Positions 1 through 7,776 of a DNA stretch of 14,091 bases are shown in pieces (position 1 is the stretch's first letter; every line of letters begins with the position of its first letter). The notes below the pieces were generated by a model. The model did no database searches, was not told the origin of the DNA, and saw nothing but the letters and a program-made list of their open reading frames with translations. Location of the stretch: positions 1-14,091 of the forward strand of contig JAQWZS010000221.1 of NCBI GenBank assembly GCA_029253325.1, written 5' to 3'. The position numbers and the translations under genes are program-made. Origin of the DNA: Bacteroidia bacterium (GTDB lineage Bacteria; Bacteroidota; Bacteroidia; NS11-12g; UBA9320).

Positions 1-248
1 ATTACTCCAAGTCCAACAGATGCTAGTTTTTGACCAATTTCTGTAGCCATCTCATAATATTTGGTACCTGGTTTTGTTCTTGCAGATCCAAAAACGGAAA
101 CACATGGCCCAGTTTTGGATAGTGTCTCGTATCCATCAACAAATTCTGCCATAACCTTAAAAATATTCCAGCTGTCTGAGCTTTTAATTTCTGGCCAGTT
201 TTTATTTTGAAATGCTTTTTTTATTCGTTCGTTTGATTGATTTTCCAT
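1..248 (-). CDS. LOG-family Rossmann-fold protein (TIGR00730 type), N-terminal part, cut by window edge
   Basis: Only the first 82 codons lie in the window; the gene runs off the left edge. Translating from the ATG at 248 gives a start resembling the LOG / TIGR00730 family, annotated as cytokinin riboside 5'-monophosphate phosphoribohydrolases (older name 'lysine decarboxylase-like'). Family members hydrolyse nucleoside 5'-monophosphates to a free base and ribose 5-phosphate in the cytoplasm. The visible evidence is the segment around residues 36-57, with a Phe-Val-Asp-Gly-Tyr helix followed by GPCVSVFGSAR, the first Rossmann strand and glycine turn, and then a Tyr-Tyr pair at about 64-65. 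The diagnostic PGGxGTxxE motif would lie beyond the edge, so catalytic competence cannot be judged. It starts 15 bp after the symporter stop and is probably the last visible gene of a glucosaminidase-symporter-LOG operon. The functional link to the symporter is unknown. Confidence 0.8.
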   Translation of the reverse strand, partial: MENQSNERIKKAFQNKNWPEIKSSDSWNIFKVMAEFVDGYETLSKTGPCVSVFGSARTKPGTKYYEMATEIGQKLASVGLGV

Positions 249-263
249 GATTTTTTTGATTGT

Positions 264-1712
264 TTATGACTTTTCACTTAATAAATAGCTATTGAAATAA
301 AGCAGAATATAGGTAAAAAATCCGTTAATGATAATTAATTCGAACCCTGCTTCGAATCCTTGAACTATAATAGGCATTCCATAAAAATAGATTCCTGTCA
401 AAAGAATAGATAGGAGGGTTATGTATACAACATATCGATCGCTGATTTTATTTTTAGTCAATATCCCAAATGAAAATAACCCGAGTAAAGGTCCATAAGT
501 AAATCCGGCAGCACGAAACAATTCTTTAATAACAGCCTCATTGTTTATAGAATTAAATATGAGGATGGTTATAAAAAGAATCAGGGCAAATCCGATGTGC
601 ACGAGTCTTCTCATTTTAATATCGGTTGGTCTTGATCGTTCGTAGCCCAAGAAATCTACACAAAAGCTAGTAGTTAATGCAGTTAAAGCACTATCGGCAC
701 TGCTGTACGCAGCAGCTACCAGACCAATAATAAATGCAATGCTCACCATTGGTGTGGCATGTTGCATAGCCACAAAGCTGAATAATTCGTCTGATTTTCC
801 TTCAAAATTCAAAGCTTTTAAATCTGCATATGTATACAAAAGTGCCCCAAGACTCAAAAAGATGATGTTTACTACAATGAATAATCCCATTTGAATGTAA
901 ATGTTCTTTTGAGCATTTTTTATCGAATTGATACTCAGGTTTTTTTGCATCATATCTTGGTCTAACCCAGTCATAGCCAATGCTATAAATACACCACCCA
1001 GAAACTGTTTCCAGAAAATATTACTGCCATTTCCATTCCAATGAAAAATTTGTGTATTAGGGTCTTGAATTAAATGGGCGAATGCATTTCCAAAAGACCA
1101 ATCCAGATCATTAATGATAAATATTAAAGTCAATATTACAGCTGTAATTAGAAATGTTGTTTGGAGAGTATCCGTATATACCACAGTTTTTATACCGCTT
1201 TTTGAAGTATAAAGAAATATGAGAATAATTGTAATTGCTACTGCACCCCAGAAAGGTATTCCGAAGGGTTCGAAAACAAATGTATGTAAAACACCAGCTA
1301 CTAGGAATAATCGAAATGATGCACCAATGATCCGACTTAAAATGAAATATGCAGCACCAGTTTTGTAGGAGTTTTCTCCAAACCGATTTTCTAAGTAAGT
1401 ATATATAGATGTCAGATTTTGACGATAATAAATAGGAATTAAAATTTGGGCAATGATGATATATCCAACCATATAACCCATTACCGTTTGAAGATACCCA
1501 AAATGACTACTATCTACCCACCCTGGTACAGATAAAAAAGTGACTCCTGATAAGGATGCACCAATCATCCCGAAAGCAACAAGAAACCATGGGGATTTTC
1601 TATTCCCTGTATAAAAGGACCTGTGGTCATTGTTCTTTGACGTGACCCATGAGATAGCAATTAATAATAAAAAGTAGCTGACTAAAGCAATAAGTATTTG
1701 TGTTGGTGTCAT
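264..1712 (-). CDS. Sodium:solute symporter (SSS family)
   Basis: A 482-residue inner-membrane protein of the sodium:solute symporter family (LeuT fold), expected to couple Na+ entry to uptake of an organic solute. About 13 hydrophobic segments run from residue 6 to 475, the usual architecture and length. Recognisable family features are the FYTGNRKSPW stretch after TM1 (33-42), a Gly/Ser-rich broken second helix (49-62), TGLDQDMMQKNLS at 248-260 before the long TM7, and SSADSALTAL at 337-346, where the serines match the Na2-site helix. The substrate cannot be read from sequence; sugar, sialic acid, amino acid and carboxylate carriers share these motifs. Its start codon abuts the stop of the upstream glucosaminidase with no gap, implying co-transcription and perhaps translational coupling. 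Pairing with a cell-wall hydrolase makes a muropeptide-derived sugar or other wall fragment a possible substrate, but that is inference only. Confidence 0.9.
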   Translation of the reverse strand: MTPTQILIALVSYFLLLIAISWVTSKNNDHRSFYTGNRKSPWFLVAFGMIGASLSGVTFLSVPGWVDSSHFGYLQTVMGYMVGYIIIAQILIPIYYRQNLTSIYTYLENRFGENSYKTGAAYFILSRIIGASFRLFLVAGVLHTFVFEPFGIPFWGAVAITIILIFLYTSKSGIKTVVYTDTLQTTFLITAVILTLIFIINDLDWSFGNAFAHLIQDPNTQIFHWNGNGSNIFWKQFLGGVFIALAMTGLDQDMMQKNLSINSIKNAQKNIYIQMGLFIVVNIIFLSLGALLYTYADLKALNFEGKSDELFSFVAMQHATPMVSIAFIIGLVAAAYSSADSALTALTTSFCVDFLGYERSRPTDIKMRRLVHIGFALILFITILIFNSINNEAVIKELFRAAGFTYGPLLGLFSFGILTKNKISDRYVVYITLLSILLTGIYFYGMPIIVQGFEAGFELIIINGFFTYILLYFNSYLLSEKS

Positions 1713-3110
1713 TTATGGAGATACAATTAACTTTTGCCCAATTTGAATAGTGATACTTTCTAAATTATTCCATTCTTTAAGTTGCTCTATGTTAACACTA
1801 TATCGTTTGCAAATATTATACAACGTATCTCCTTTGACTACTATGTGAGTCATTGTTCCGTCTACTGCAATTGCTTTTTGAATTTGTTCAGTGTCCTCAT
1901 TTGACAGATTCTCTCTAATGACTTTTTCTTCTTTTACTTCATTAGGAGCAGATAACTCTTCTTTAAGAATTATTTTTTGTCCAATACGCATGGCATTTGG
2001 GTTTAAATTCGAATTCCATTTTAGAATATCCTCCTCAAATACATGGTATTTTTCAGCGATTCTATAAATGTTATCACCCTTAATGACAATATGAAAGTCT
2101 GGAACTTCAATCGTTACTTTGTTTATTGCTCCAGGGTTATTGAATTGAGTAGAATCAATGATTTTTTGATTTTCTGCACTTGGGTTTATAAATTTCTTTT
2201 CTTCTTCCCAATTAGGCTTCTGAACTTCTGTTTTAATAGGGTTATCACTAGCTCTTTTTTTCTGCATATACAAGACCTCTCCTTCTTTAGGTTCAGTGCC
2301 AGTTTCCATACGGTTCTTCTTATACAAGTGCTTTAGTTTGATACCATATGTTTGAGAAATACTTCGCATGTTATCTGTACTTGTAACGATATGTTTTTGT
2401 TCAGATCCCCTCCTTCTTTTTGGTTTTAGGTATACAATTTCTCCAGTTTTTATTTCTTCGTCTTTAGGCAAATCATTCCATTTCCTGATGTGCTTATCCT
2501 TTAAATAATTTTCCTCTGCAATGTTACTAACCGTCTCGTTTTTAGTAGCAATTTTTATAGGAACTCCATTGATTTTTTCTCCTTCTTCAGGAGTCTCCTT
2601 TTGTGGTAGTTTTTGGGTATCGTATTGGTTTAGCTCGTATCGTTCAATGAGATTGATTAATATTTTTCCGTACTGAGGGTTAGTCGCATATCCAGCTTTT
2701 CTTAGCCCATGACACCACCCTTTATAATCTGTTATTTTTAGTTCAAATAATTCATGATATCGCCAGTTTTTTCTTAAAAAATCAGAATGATCTTTGTATG
2801 ATTCTAGAACAGATCCATATGCTCTAAAACATTCATCAGGAGCATCATCATTTGCATAGATTGTCTTGCCTGTCCAATTGCCTTTGCACTTAATTCCAAA
2901 ATGATTATTTGCAAATTTTGCCAATCGACTATTTCCACTACTACTTTCCAAAACTCCTTGTGATAAAGTTATGCTTGCAGGTACTCCACTACGATGCATT
3001 TCAATTATGGCCAATTCTTTATATCGATCAATATATTGAGTTGGTGTCTGCTTCTGTGCTTGTAATATGAGAATTAAAAAGCTAAGAATTATCGTTAAAG
3101 ATGGTCTCAT
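1713..3110 (-). CDS. Secreted N-acetylglucosaminidase (GH73-like) with four LysM repeats
   Basis: A 465-residue exported peptidoglycan hydrolase. Residues 1-19 form a signal peptide (Arg at position 2, hydrophobic core, likely cleavage near Ala-Gln at 18-19). Residues about 24-162 are a mannosyl-glycoprotein endo-beta-N-acetylglucosaminidase domain: the likely catalytic Glu55 lies in SQGVLESSSGNS, followed by NNHFGIK (68-74), FRAYGS (95-100) and YATNPQYG (141-148), all typical of the GH73 fold. Four LysM-like modules follow, at about 185-230 (divergent), 239-284, 339-383 and 421-464, joined by charged Lys/Glu-rich linkers. The last two are the most canonical (KGDxxYxIxxxY, then IGQKxI). The protein should bind and cut glycan strands, serving wall turnover or daughter-cell separation. 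A phage endolysin is less likely given the signal peptide, the repeats and the housekeeping neighbours. It is the first gene of a minus-strand operon. Confidence 0.92.
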   Translation of the reverse strand: MRPSLTIILSFLILILQAQKQTPTQYIDRYKELAIIEMHRSGVPASITLSQGVLESSSGNSRLAKFANNHFGIKCKGNWTGKTIYANDDAPDECFRAYGSVLESYKDHSDFLRKNWRYHELFELKITDYKGWCHGLRKAGYATNPQYGKILINLIERYELNQYDTQKLPQKETPEEGEKINGVPIKIATKNETVSNIAEENYLKDKHIRKWNDLPKDEEIKTGEIVYLKPKRRRGSEQKHIVTSTDNMRSISQTYGIKLKHLYKKNRMETGTEPKEGEVLYMQKKRASDNPIKTEVQKPNWEEEKKFINPSAENQKIIDSTQFNNPGAINKVTIEVPDFHIVIKGDNIYRIAEKYHVFEEDILKWNSNLNPNAMRIGQKIILKEELSAPNEVKEEKVIRENLSNEDTEQIQKAIAVDGTMTHIVVKGDTLYNICKRYSVNIEQLKEWNNLESITIQIGQKLIVSP

Positions 3111-3131
3111 TTAAGGTAAAGTTATTGAATT

Positions 3132-3139
3132 CAAATTTA
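3132..3139 (-). promoter_or_regulatory. Candidate Bacteroidota -7 box for the glucosaminidase operon
   Basis: Read on the minus strand this is TAAATTTG, a full match to the Bacteroidota -7 consensus TAnnTTTG, ending about 22 bp before the glucosaminidase ATG. I see no matching TTG/TTTG -33 element at the expected 19-21 bp distance, so this is a weak call. In an AT-rich gap an 8-mer with six fixed positions can occur by chance. Confidence 0.35.
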
Positions 3140-3181
3140 GAGCCCTTTAAATCATCCGAGTTACTACTTTATACACTTATC

Positions 3182-3189
3182 TACATTTG
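3182..3189 (+). promoter_or_regulatory. Candidate Bacteroidota -7 box for dsbD-gmhA
   Basis: TACATTTG matches the TAnnTTTG -7 consensus on the plus strand, 53 bp before the dsbD ATG. It would give a leader of roughly 45 nt. No clear TTG -33 element lies at the expected spacing upstream (the bases there read GAGTTAC). Together with the box at 3132-3139 it makes the 132-bp gap 3111-3242 a plausible divergent promoter region; I see nothing else in that gap. Confidence 0.35.
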
Positions 3190-3242
3190 TTATAATGAAT
3201 TGTATCAGAAAGCGTTTAATTTGAAGTCATTAAAGTATAATT

Positions 3243-5417
3243 ATGAGAAAGTACTTATTTCTTTTGGGATTGTTTTTTTTAGTTTCTTCTGTTTTTGGCC
3301 AAAAAGTGCCATCTGCTGATTGGAGTTATGCTATTACCAAAAGTAATGTAAAAGTTGGTGATGTAATAGAGGTAATATTTACCACACCCATTCCTGAAGG
3401 GTATCACATTTATTCAAATGATTATGGGGATTGCCCGCCTGTAAAAGCACAGTTTACATACACTGAAAATTCGTCATTTGATCTTCTTGGAGGAGCTAAT
3501 GCAATTGGATCTCATCACTATATAGATGATATTTTTGAATGTGAAGTTGCTGATTTTGAGAATAAGGCCGAATTTAGACAGCAGATTAAACTACTGACAT
3601 CAAACCCAGATATTGAAGGTATCTTAGAATATCAGATGTGTACATCTGATGGAATGTGTGTAATCTTCGAGTATGATTTTCATATTGATGGACTTAACGT
3701 GTCAGGGGAATCGTTGGTTTCTGATAAAAAGCCTACTGAAGTCAAACCTATTCCAATAGCAGAGGATCCAAAGATTGAACCTGTTGAGCCACAAAATATA
3801 ATTGATAAAGAACCTCTAACGTTAAAAAATAATCAATCGAGTACAGAAGGGTATACACCATTTGCAGGGCTAATTTCTTCCGATAGTGTAAATTATTCAG
3901 GTTATCAGGCAGTCTCAAAAAAGGATACAACTCTGTGTGAGGTGAAAACTTTTCAGGGTGAATCAAATGAAGAATCTACGACATATTGGGGTTTATTTAT
4001 CCTTGCATTTTTATCTGGATTAGCTGCTCTACTAACACCGTGTGTATTTCCGATGATACCAATGACGGTATCTTTTTTCATGAAGGATGGAAGTAAGGCT
4101 AAGGCTATTCGGAATGGTTTTATCTATGGTGTGAGTATTATTGCTATCTATGTTTTTATTGGGACTCTAGTAGCAGTCGTTGCTGGTCCTGCAGCAGCTA
4201 ATTGGTTGTCAACTCATTGGTTACCGAATATTTTCTTCTTTTTGATTTTTATTGTTTTTGCGGCATCATTTTTTGGGGCATTTGAAATTGTTTTGCCAAG
4301 TTGGTTGGTTAATAAGGCAGATCAACAAGCAGACAAAGGAGGTTTAATTGGTATCTTCTTTATGGCATTTACCATTGTATTGGTTTCCTTCTCATGTACT
4401 GGTCCTATAGTAGGGAGTATTCTTGTTCAGTCTGCTGGAGGAGCATTTGTGAAACCCTTAATTGGGATGCTAGGTTTTTCTCTAGCATTTGCCATTCCAT
4501 TTTCACTGTTTGCAATTTTTCCTAATTGGTTAAATAGCTTACCAACTTCTGGAGGTTGGTTGAATTTTGTAAAAGTAGTGCTTGGTTTCCTTGAACTTGC
4601 CTTTGGTCTGAAATTTTTGAGTGTAGCTGACCAAACGTATCATTGGGGTATTTTAGATCGTGAAATTTATATTGGACTTTGGATTGTTATATTTCTATTA
4701 ATGGGTTTCTATTTGTTGGGTAAAATTAAATTTTCTCATGATAGTGATATGCCATTTTTGAAAGTCCCTCGATTATTGTTTTCTATAGCAACATTTGCCT
4801 TTGTATCATATTTAGTTCCAGGGTTATTTGGTGCCCCATTAAAAGCTCTAGCTGGTTATTTGCCACCTATGAGTACTCATGATTTTAATATTTTAGAATC
4901 CAAGGATGATCATAAACCATACTATGCAGGTGTTAAGCCTTTATATGAAGATAAGTTGCACTTACCTGATGGTCTAAGGGGTTATTTTGATTATGAACAA
5001 GGTATGGAAGTTGCAAGAAAAATTGGTAGGCCAGTTTTTTTAGATTTTACTGGTCATGGCTGTGTGAACTGTCGAGAGATGGAAGCTCGTGTTTGGTCAG
5101 ATCCAAGGGTGCATAATTTGCTTGATGAAGAATACCTAGTGATTTCTTTGTATGTTGATGAAAAAACAGTGGAGCTGCCTGAAGACGAGTGGTTTTATAA
5201 TAAAAAAGGAAAACTAATTAAGACATTAGCAAAGAAAAATAGTACGATTCAAGAATGCTTCTTCGATGCCAATGCCCAACCTCAGTATGCATTGTTAGAT
5301 AACGAAGGAAACCTGCTTCAACCCTCAAAAACCTACGACTTAGATGTGGAAGGGTATATTAAATTTTTAAAGGATGGTCTAGCAGAGTACCAAGCCAAAA
5401 TGGTAAATAATAAATAA
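3243..5417 (+). CDS. dsbD: Thiol:disulfide interchange protein DsbD (transmembrane electron carrier)
   Basis: A 724-residue inner-membrane protein that carries electrons from cytoplasmic thioredoxin to periplasmic thiol proteins (DsbC-like isomerases, cytochrome c maturation, methionine sulfoxide reductases). All three domains are present. A signal peptide (1-19) precedes an N-terminal immunoglobulin-like domain (about 22-150) with the Cys pair C133/C139, spaced as in E. coli DsbD C103/C109. A low-complexity Pro/Glu linker (160-245) leads to an eight-helix core (about 248-530) with C267 in LLTPCVFPMIP and C385 in FSCTGPIVG, the membrane-embedded redox pair. A thioredoxin-like C-terminal domain (about 575-715) carries CVNC at 607-610. 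No expected redox Cys is missing. Extra periplasmic cysteines C64, C100 and C232 are not part of the usual relay. The ATG at 3243 is chosen because the signal peptide starts there. It is followed one base later by gmhA. Confidence 0.95.
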   Translation: MRKYLFLLGLFFLVSSVFGQKVPSADWSYAITKSNVKVGDVIEVIFTTPIPEGYHIYSNDYGDCPPVKAQFTYTENSSFDLLGGANAIGSHHYIDDIFECEVADFENKAEFRQQIKLLTSNPDIEGILEYQMCTSDGMCVIFEYDFHIDGLNVSGESLVSDKKPTEVKPIPIAEDPKIEPVEPQNIIDKEPLTLKNNQSSTEGYTPFAGLISSDSVNYSGYQAVSKKDTTLCEVKTFQGESNEESTTYWGLFILAFLSGLAALLTPCVFPMIPMTVSFFMKDGSKAKAIRNGFIYGVSIIAIYVFIGTLVAVVAGPAAANWLSTHWLPNIFFFLIFIVFAASFFGAFEIVLPSWLVNKADQQADKGGLIGIFFMAFTIVLVSFSCTGPIVGSILVQSAGGAFVKPLIGMLGFSLAFAIPFSLFAIFPNWLNSLPTSGGWLNFVKVVLGFLELAFGLKFLSVADQTYHWGILDREIYIGLWIVIFLLMGFYLLGKIKFSHDSDMPFLKVPRLLFSIATFAFVSYLVPGLFGAPLKALAGYLPPMSTHDFNILESKDDHKPYYAGVKPLYEDKLHLPDGLRGYFDYEQGMEVARKIGRPVFLDFTGHGCVNCREMEARVWSDPRVHNLLDEEYLVISLYVDEKTVELPEDEWFYNKKGKLIKTLAKKNSTIQECFFDANAQPQYALLDNEGNLLQPSKTYDLDVEGYIKFLKDGLAEYQAKMVNNK

Positions 5418-5418
5418 T

Positions 5419-5982
5419 ATGAGTATTCAACAACATTTTATAGAAGCAAAGGAAGTTTTAGAGATATTTATTTCAAATCCTGAAAATTTTGAATCCATTG
5501 AAAAAGCAGGTCAGCTGCTAGTTGATAGCATCCAATCTGACGGCAAAATTATTAGTTGTGGAAATGGTGGAAGTCTTTGTGATGCGATGCATTTTGCTGA
5601 GGAATTGACAGGTAGGTACCGCGACAATAGACCGGCTATTGGTGCAATTGCAATTAGCGATGCTAGTCACATGGCATGTGTTGGCAACGATTATGGTTAT
5701 GAGTATGTTTTTTCAAGATACATAGAAGGTGTTGGACGAGAAGGTGATGTTTTGCTTGCAATTAGTACCAGTGGGAATAGCCAAAATGTGATTCATGCAA
5801 TCAAAGCTGCTAGAGACAAGGGAATGAAAGTAATCGGTCTTACTGGTAAAGACGGGGGTAAAATGGCAAACTTGTGCGATGTTGAAATCAGAGCTCCAAA
5901 GAGTGACTATGCTGATCGGGCACAAGAAATTCACATAAAAGTCATTCATTCACTAATTGACTACATCGAGAATAATCTTTAG
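5419..5982 (+). CDS. gmhA: Sedoheptulose-7-phosphate isomerase
   Basis: A 187-residue cytoplasmic SIS-domain enzyme, close to the 192 residues of E. coli GmhA. It converts D-sedoheptulose 7-phosphate to D-glycero-D-manno-heptose 7-phosphate, the first step of nucleotide-activated heptose synthesis for LPS core or other surface glycans. Evidence: CGNGGSLCDAMHFAEELTGRYR, which spans more than 20 residues in all, at 47-68, includes the phosphate-binding loop plus His58 and Glu62 (matching the E. coli catalytic Glu65). STSGNS (116-121) is the second SIS phosphate loop, and QEIHIKVIH at 169-177 supplies Gln169 and His177 (E. coli Gln172 and His180). All catalytic residues are present. The ATG at 5419 lies one base after the dsbD stop, so it is probably translated from the dsbD message. 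The remaining heptose genes (hldE, gmhB, hldD) are not in this window. Confidence 0.93.
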   Translation: MSIQQHFIEAKEVLEIFISNPENFESIEKAGQLLVDSIQSDGKIISCGNGGSLCDAMHFAEELTGRYRDNRPAIGAIAISDASHMACVGNDYGYEYVFSRYIEGVGREGDVLLAISTSGNSQNVIHAIKAARDKGMKVIGLTGKDGGKMANLCDVEIRAPKSDYADRAQEIHIKVIHSLIDYIENNL

Positions 5983-6002
5983 ATTTTTGTCTTGTCAGGT
6001 AA

Positions 6003-6644
6003 TTAGAGTCTGTACTTTAAGTACTTGATTTTTTTACCATCTTCCAGCCAGATTTTTTCATAGAATGTTTGTATGTTGGCAAGATACTCGGGTATTGCAT
6101 CCCATTGGTAGATATCATCACTGTTTTCGATTACTTCTAAGTTTTGTTCTGCTATAACCTCTTTTGTGTACTCATAAAATCTAGTCGAATCACTTTTTAA
6201 ATTCATGATAGGGTGAGAGTTTGAAATATTTCTGTATCGTTCAAGAAACATAGGATTTGTCAACCTCTTTCTTTTTTTAGCGTGCTGAGGGTCTGGGAAA
6301 GTAATCCAAAATTCATCGATTTCGCCAAGGGCAAAATAATCTTCAATATTGCCAATCATAATCCGATGAAATGCCACATTATGCATGTTATTTTCAAGAG
6401 CATATTTAGCTCCTTTCCATATCCGATTCCCTTTTATGTCAACACCTATGAAATTCCTATCAGGAAACCTTTTTGCTAAACCCAAAGTGTATTCTCCTTT
6501 ACCACAAGCGAGTTCAATAGTAATGGGGTTATTATTTTTGAACACATGTGTTGCCCATTTGCCTTTCAGCTCGGTTGCTCTTTCATAGCAATTGCTAAAA
6601 GCCGTTACTTCTGCAAATTTCTGTAGTTTACCTTTCTTACCCAT
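6003..6644 (-). CDS. trmB: tRNA (guanine-N7-)-methyltransferase TrmB
   Basis: A 213-residue SAM-dependent Rossmann-fold methyltransferase that makes m7G at position 46 of tRNA variable loops. Visible motifs: ELACGKGEYTLGLA at 44-57 (SAM glycine loop), FIGVDIKG at about 65-72 with the acidic residue at the end of strand 2, FWITFPDPQHAKKRKRLTNP from about residue 112 (catalytic Asp in the FPDP motif), and the C-terminal FYEKIWLEDGKKIKYLKYRL, which matches the usual family ending. The segment after FPDP differs from the common FPDPWPKKRHHKRR form: the Trp-Pro is replaced and the loop is about one residue shorter. I recall Bacteroidota orthologues showing the same kind of variant, so it is probably lineage-specific, not a defect. 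The ATG at 6644 lies 9 bp after the menE stop, suggesting co-transcription. It converges on gmhA with 20 bp between stops and no hairpin I can recognise. Confidence 0.93.
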   Translation of the reverse strand: MGKKGKLQKFAEVTAFSNCYERATELKGKWATHVFKNNNPITIELACGKGEYTLGLAKRFPDRNFIGVDIKGNRIWKGAKYALENNMHNVAFHRIMIGNIEDYFALGEIDEFWITFPDPQHAKKRKRLTNPMFLERYRNISNSHPIMNLKSDSTRFYEYTKEVIAEQNLEVIENSDDIYQWDAIPEYLANIQTFYEKIWLEDGKKIKYLKYRL

Positions 6645-6653
6645 GCCACAAAT

Positions 6654-7646
6654 TTAATAGCCTTCACGAATTACCTTTCCTGTTTCTGTATTTCGTATTT
6701 TGGGGGTAAAAAGGATTTTTTTTGGTGTATGGTATTTAGGTAAAAGAGGAGTTAGTGTTTCAATGAAATATTTTTGATTGAAGTCAGGTTCACCCTCTAC
6801 AATCAAAATTGGAATTTCACCATACTCAGGGTGATTTTCTTTGGATACATAAAATTTTTTTTGAAGCTTCATCATTTGAAATAAGCTTTCGATGACTGTC
6901 TCTATTTGATGGGGATGAATTTTAATGCCCCCGCTATTTATTACGTCGTCAGATCTCCCTAATATTACAAAACCACCCTCTCTAAACTCTGCAATATCAT
7001 TAGTCTGAAGTTGAATGTTTAATTCGGGTATATGGATTTGAAGGGTCTCTTTTTGACTAATTTTTACACCTAGCAAAGGGTTTAATACAGTCTCATTATT
7101 TGTCAAATTTTGCATCGCTATATGACTCGCAGTTTCGGTCATACCATAAGTGAGCCAAATTTGAGGATGATTTAATTTGGAGTTGAATGATGAAGAATTG
7201 CTTGATGGTGCACCACCAATTAGGATATGTCTAAACTTATTGAGTTGTTCAGGGAACTTTAGTAGGCTTGATTTGAATTGAGTTGGGGTGAGTGATATTG
7301 TCGTGAAATCATGTTCTCCTATTGAGTCTAGTGGGTCATTTGAAGGCTTAAAAAAATGGATATCACATTCCCATATCAGAGCTCGAATGAGTTGCATAAA
7401 ACCTCCTGTTTTTTGAACAGGAAGGCAGCACATTATCTTATGTCTTGTTAAATTAAGCTTATTAAGGGTGGATGTTGCACTCCATTTTAGAAGTTTTCGA
7501 GTTAGTGTAATTTGCTTTGGCTTACCTGTTGTTCCTGAAGTGTAAATGTAAAACTCATTATCGCCTTGATTCCATCTTTTTATTATTTCTTCAACAAATA
7601 ATTTATCCTCAAAGTCCTCAGAATAATATGCATTAAAGAAACTCAT
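6654..7646 (-). CDS. menE: o-Succinylbenzoate-CoA ligase-like AMP-binding enzyme (short form)
   Basis: A 330-residue ANL-superfamily adenylate-forming enzyme, most likely MenE, which activates o-succinylbenzoate with ATP and CoA in menaquinone synthesis. Motifs in order: YTSGTTGKPK at 35-44 (P-loop A3), TYGMTETASHIA at 166-177 (A5), a short acidic A7 region (NDIAEF, 216-221), FVILGRSDDVINSGGIKIHP at 226-245 (A8, with the hinge Asp), and RNTETGKV at 318-325, where Lys324 is the A10 lysine. All core catalytic motifs are present. It lacks the first roughly 100-150 residues found in typical 450-490 residue MenE proteins; because the reading frame is intact and the motif set complete, this looks like the compact Bacteroidota form rather than a truncation. 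Menaquinone is the usual quinone of this phylum, which fits. No other men gene is in the window, so another small acyl-CoA ligase remains possible. Co-transcribed with trmB. Confidence 0.83.
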   Translation of the reverse strand: MSFFNAYYSEDFEDKLFVEEIIKRWNQGDNEFYIYTSGTTGKPKQITLTRKLLKWSATSTLNKLNLTRHKIMCCLPVQKTGGFMQLIRALIWECDIHFFKPSNDPLDSIGEHDFTTISLTPTQFKSSLLKFPEQLNKFRHILIGGAPSSNSSSFNSKLNHPQIWLTYGMTETASHIAMQNLTNNETVLNPLLGVKISQKETLQIHIPELNIQLQTNDIAEFREGGFVILGRSDDVINSGGIKIHPHQIETVIESLFQMMKLQKKFYVSKENHPEYGEIPILIVEGEPDFNQKYFIETLTPLLPKYHTPKKILFTPKIRNTETGKVIREGY

Positions 7647-7664
7647 TTTTTAAATTAACAAATT

Positions 7665-7693
7665 CAAAAATAGGATAGTTCTATGCCATACAA
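7665..7693 (-). promoter_or_regulatory. Candidate promoter for menE-trmB
   Basis: On the minus strand, TTG (7693-7691) is followed after 18 bp by TATTTTTG (7672-7665), close to the Bacteroidota sigma-A pattern TTTG/TTG-N19-21-TAnnTTTG. The -7 box ends 18 bp before the menE ATG, implying a leader of about 10 nt. This is the best promoter match I found in the window. The -33 TTG lies in the left arm of a small palindrome, TACAA-N6-TTGTA (7689-7704), which could be an operator or chance. Confidence 0.45.
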
Positions 7694-7722
7694 CATATCT
7701 TGTACGGTTTTATTTTATTTTG

Positions 7723-7776
7723 AGGAGGTCATGCATATGATAAAATATTAAATTCGCGTTCTATTAAATATTTTAT
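7723..7776 (+). promoter_or_regulatory. Leader of the PPIase operon: SD-like motif, mini-ORF and inverted repeat
   Basis: This is the untranslated region just before the first parvulin gene. AGGAGGT at 7723-7729 is a perfect Shine-Dalgarno core, unusual for Bacteroidota. It precedes two in-frame ATGs at 7731 and 7737, both ending at the TAA at 7749-7751 (six or four codons; reading MHMIKY). An exact 10-bp inverted repeat follows: ATAAAATATT at 7740-7749 and AATATTTTAT at 7767-7776, with a 17-nt spacer that allows three more A-T pairs after one mismatch. The right arm ends on the base before the ATG at 7777. The geometry would allow a hairpin to hide the start region and ribosomes on the mini-ORF to open it. 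The stem is all A-T and could be chance. Nothing else is seen in the 130-bp gap apart from the menE promoter. Confidence 0.3.

Noticed and set aside
2043..2336. A 97-codon open frame on the plus strand inside the glucosaminidase gene
   Set aside because: It is antisense to a clearly conserved enzyme, is rich in Phe and other residues produced by reverse reading of Lys/Glu linkers, and has no motif or start context.
1713..3110. Prophage endolysin
   Set aside because: It has a signal peptide and multiple LysM modules and sits among housekeeping genes with no holin, tail or integrase genes nearby.
3101..3319. A 72-codon open frame spanning the divergent gap into dsbD
   Set aside because: It overlaps the dsbD signal-peptide coding region in another frame and begins inside the glucosaminidase gene; composition is random-looking.
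5983..6002. A possible bidirectional terminator between the convergent gmhA and trmB
   Set aside because: The gap is only 20 bp and contains no inverted repeat I can find; termination may lie inside the neighbouring genes or be factor-dependent.
6654..7646. menE as a truncated pseudogene, because it is about 100-150 residues short of the typical family length
   Set aside because: The reading frame is intact, starts at an ATG right behind a good promoter match, and contains every core adenylation motif including the A10 lysine; compact MenE proteins are usual in this phylum.
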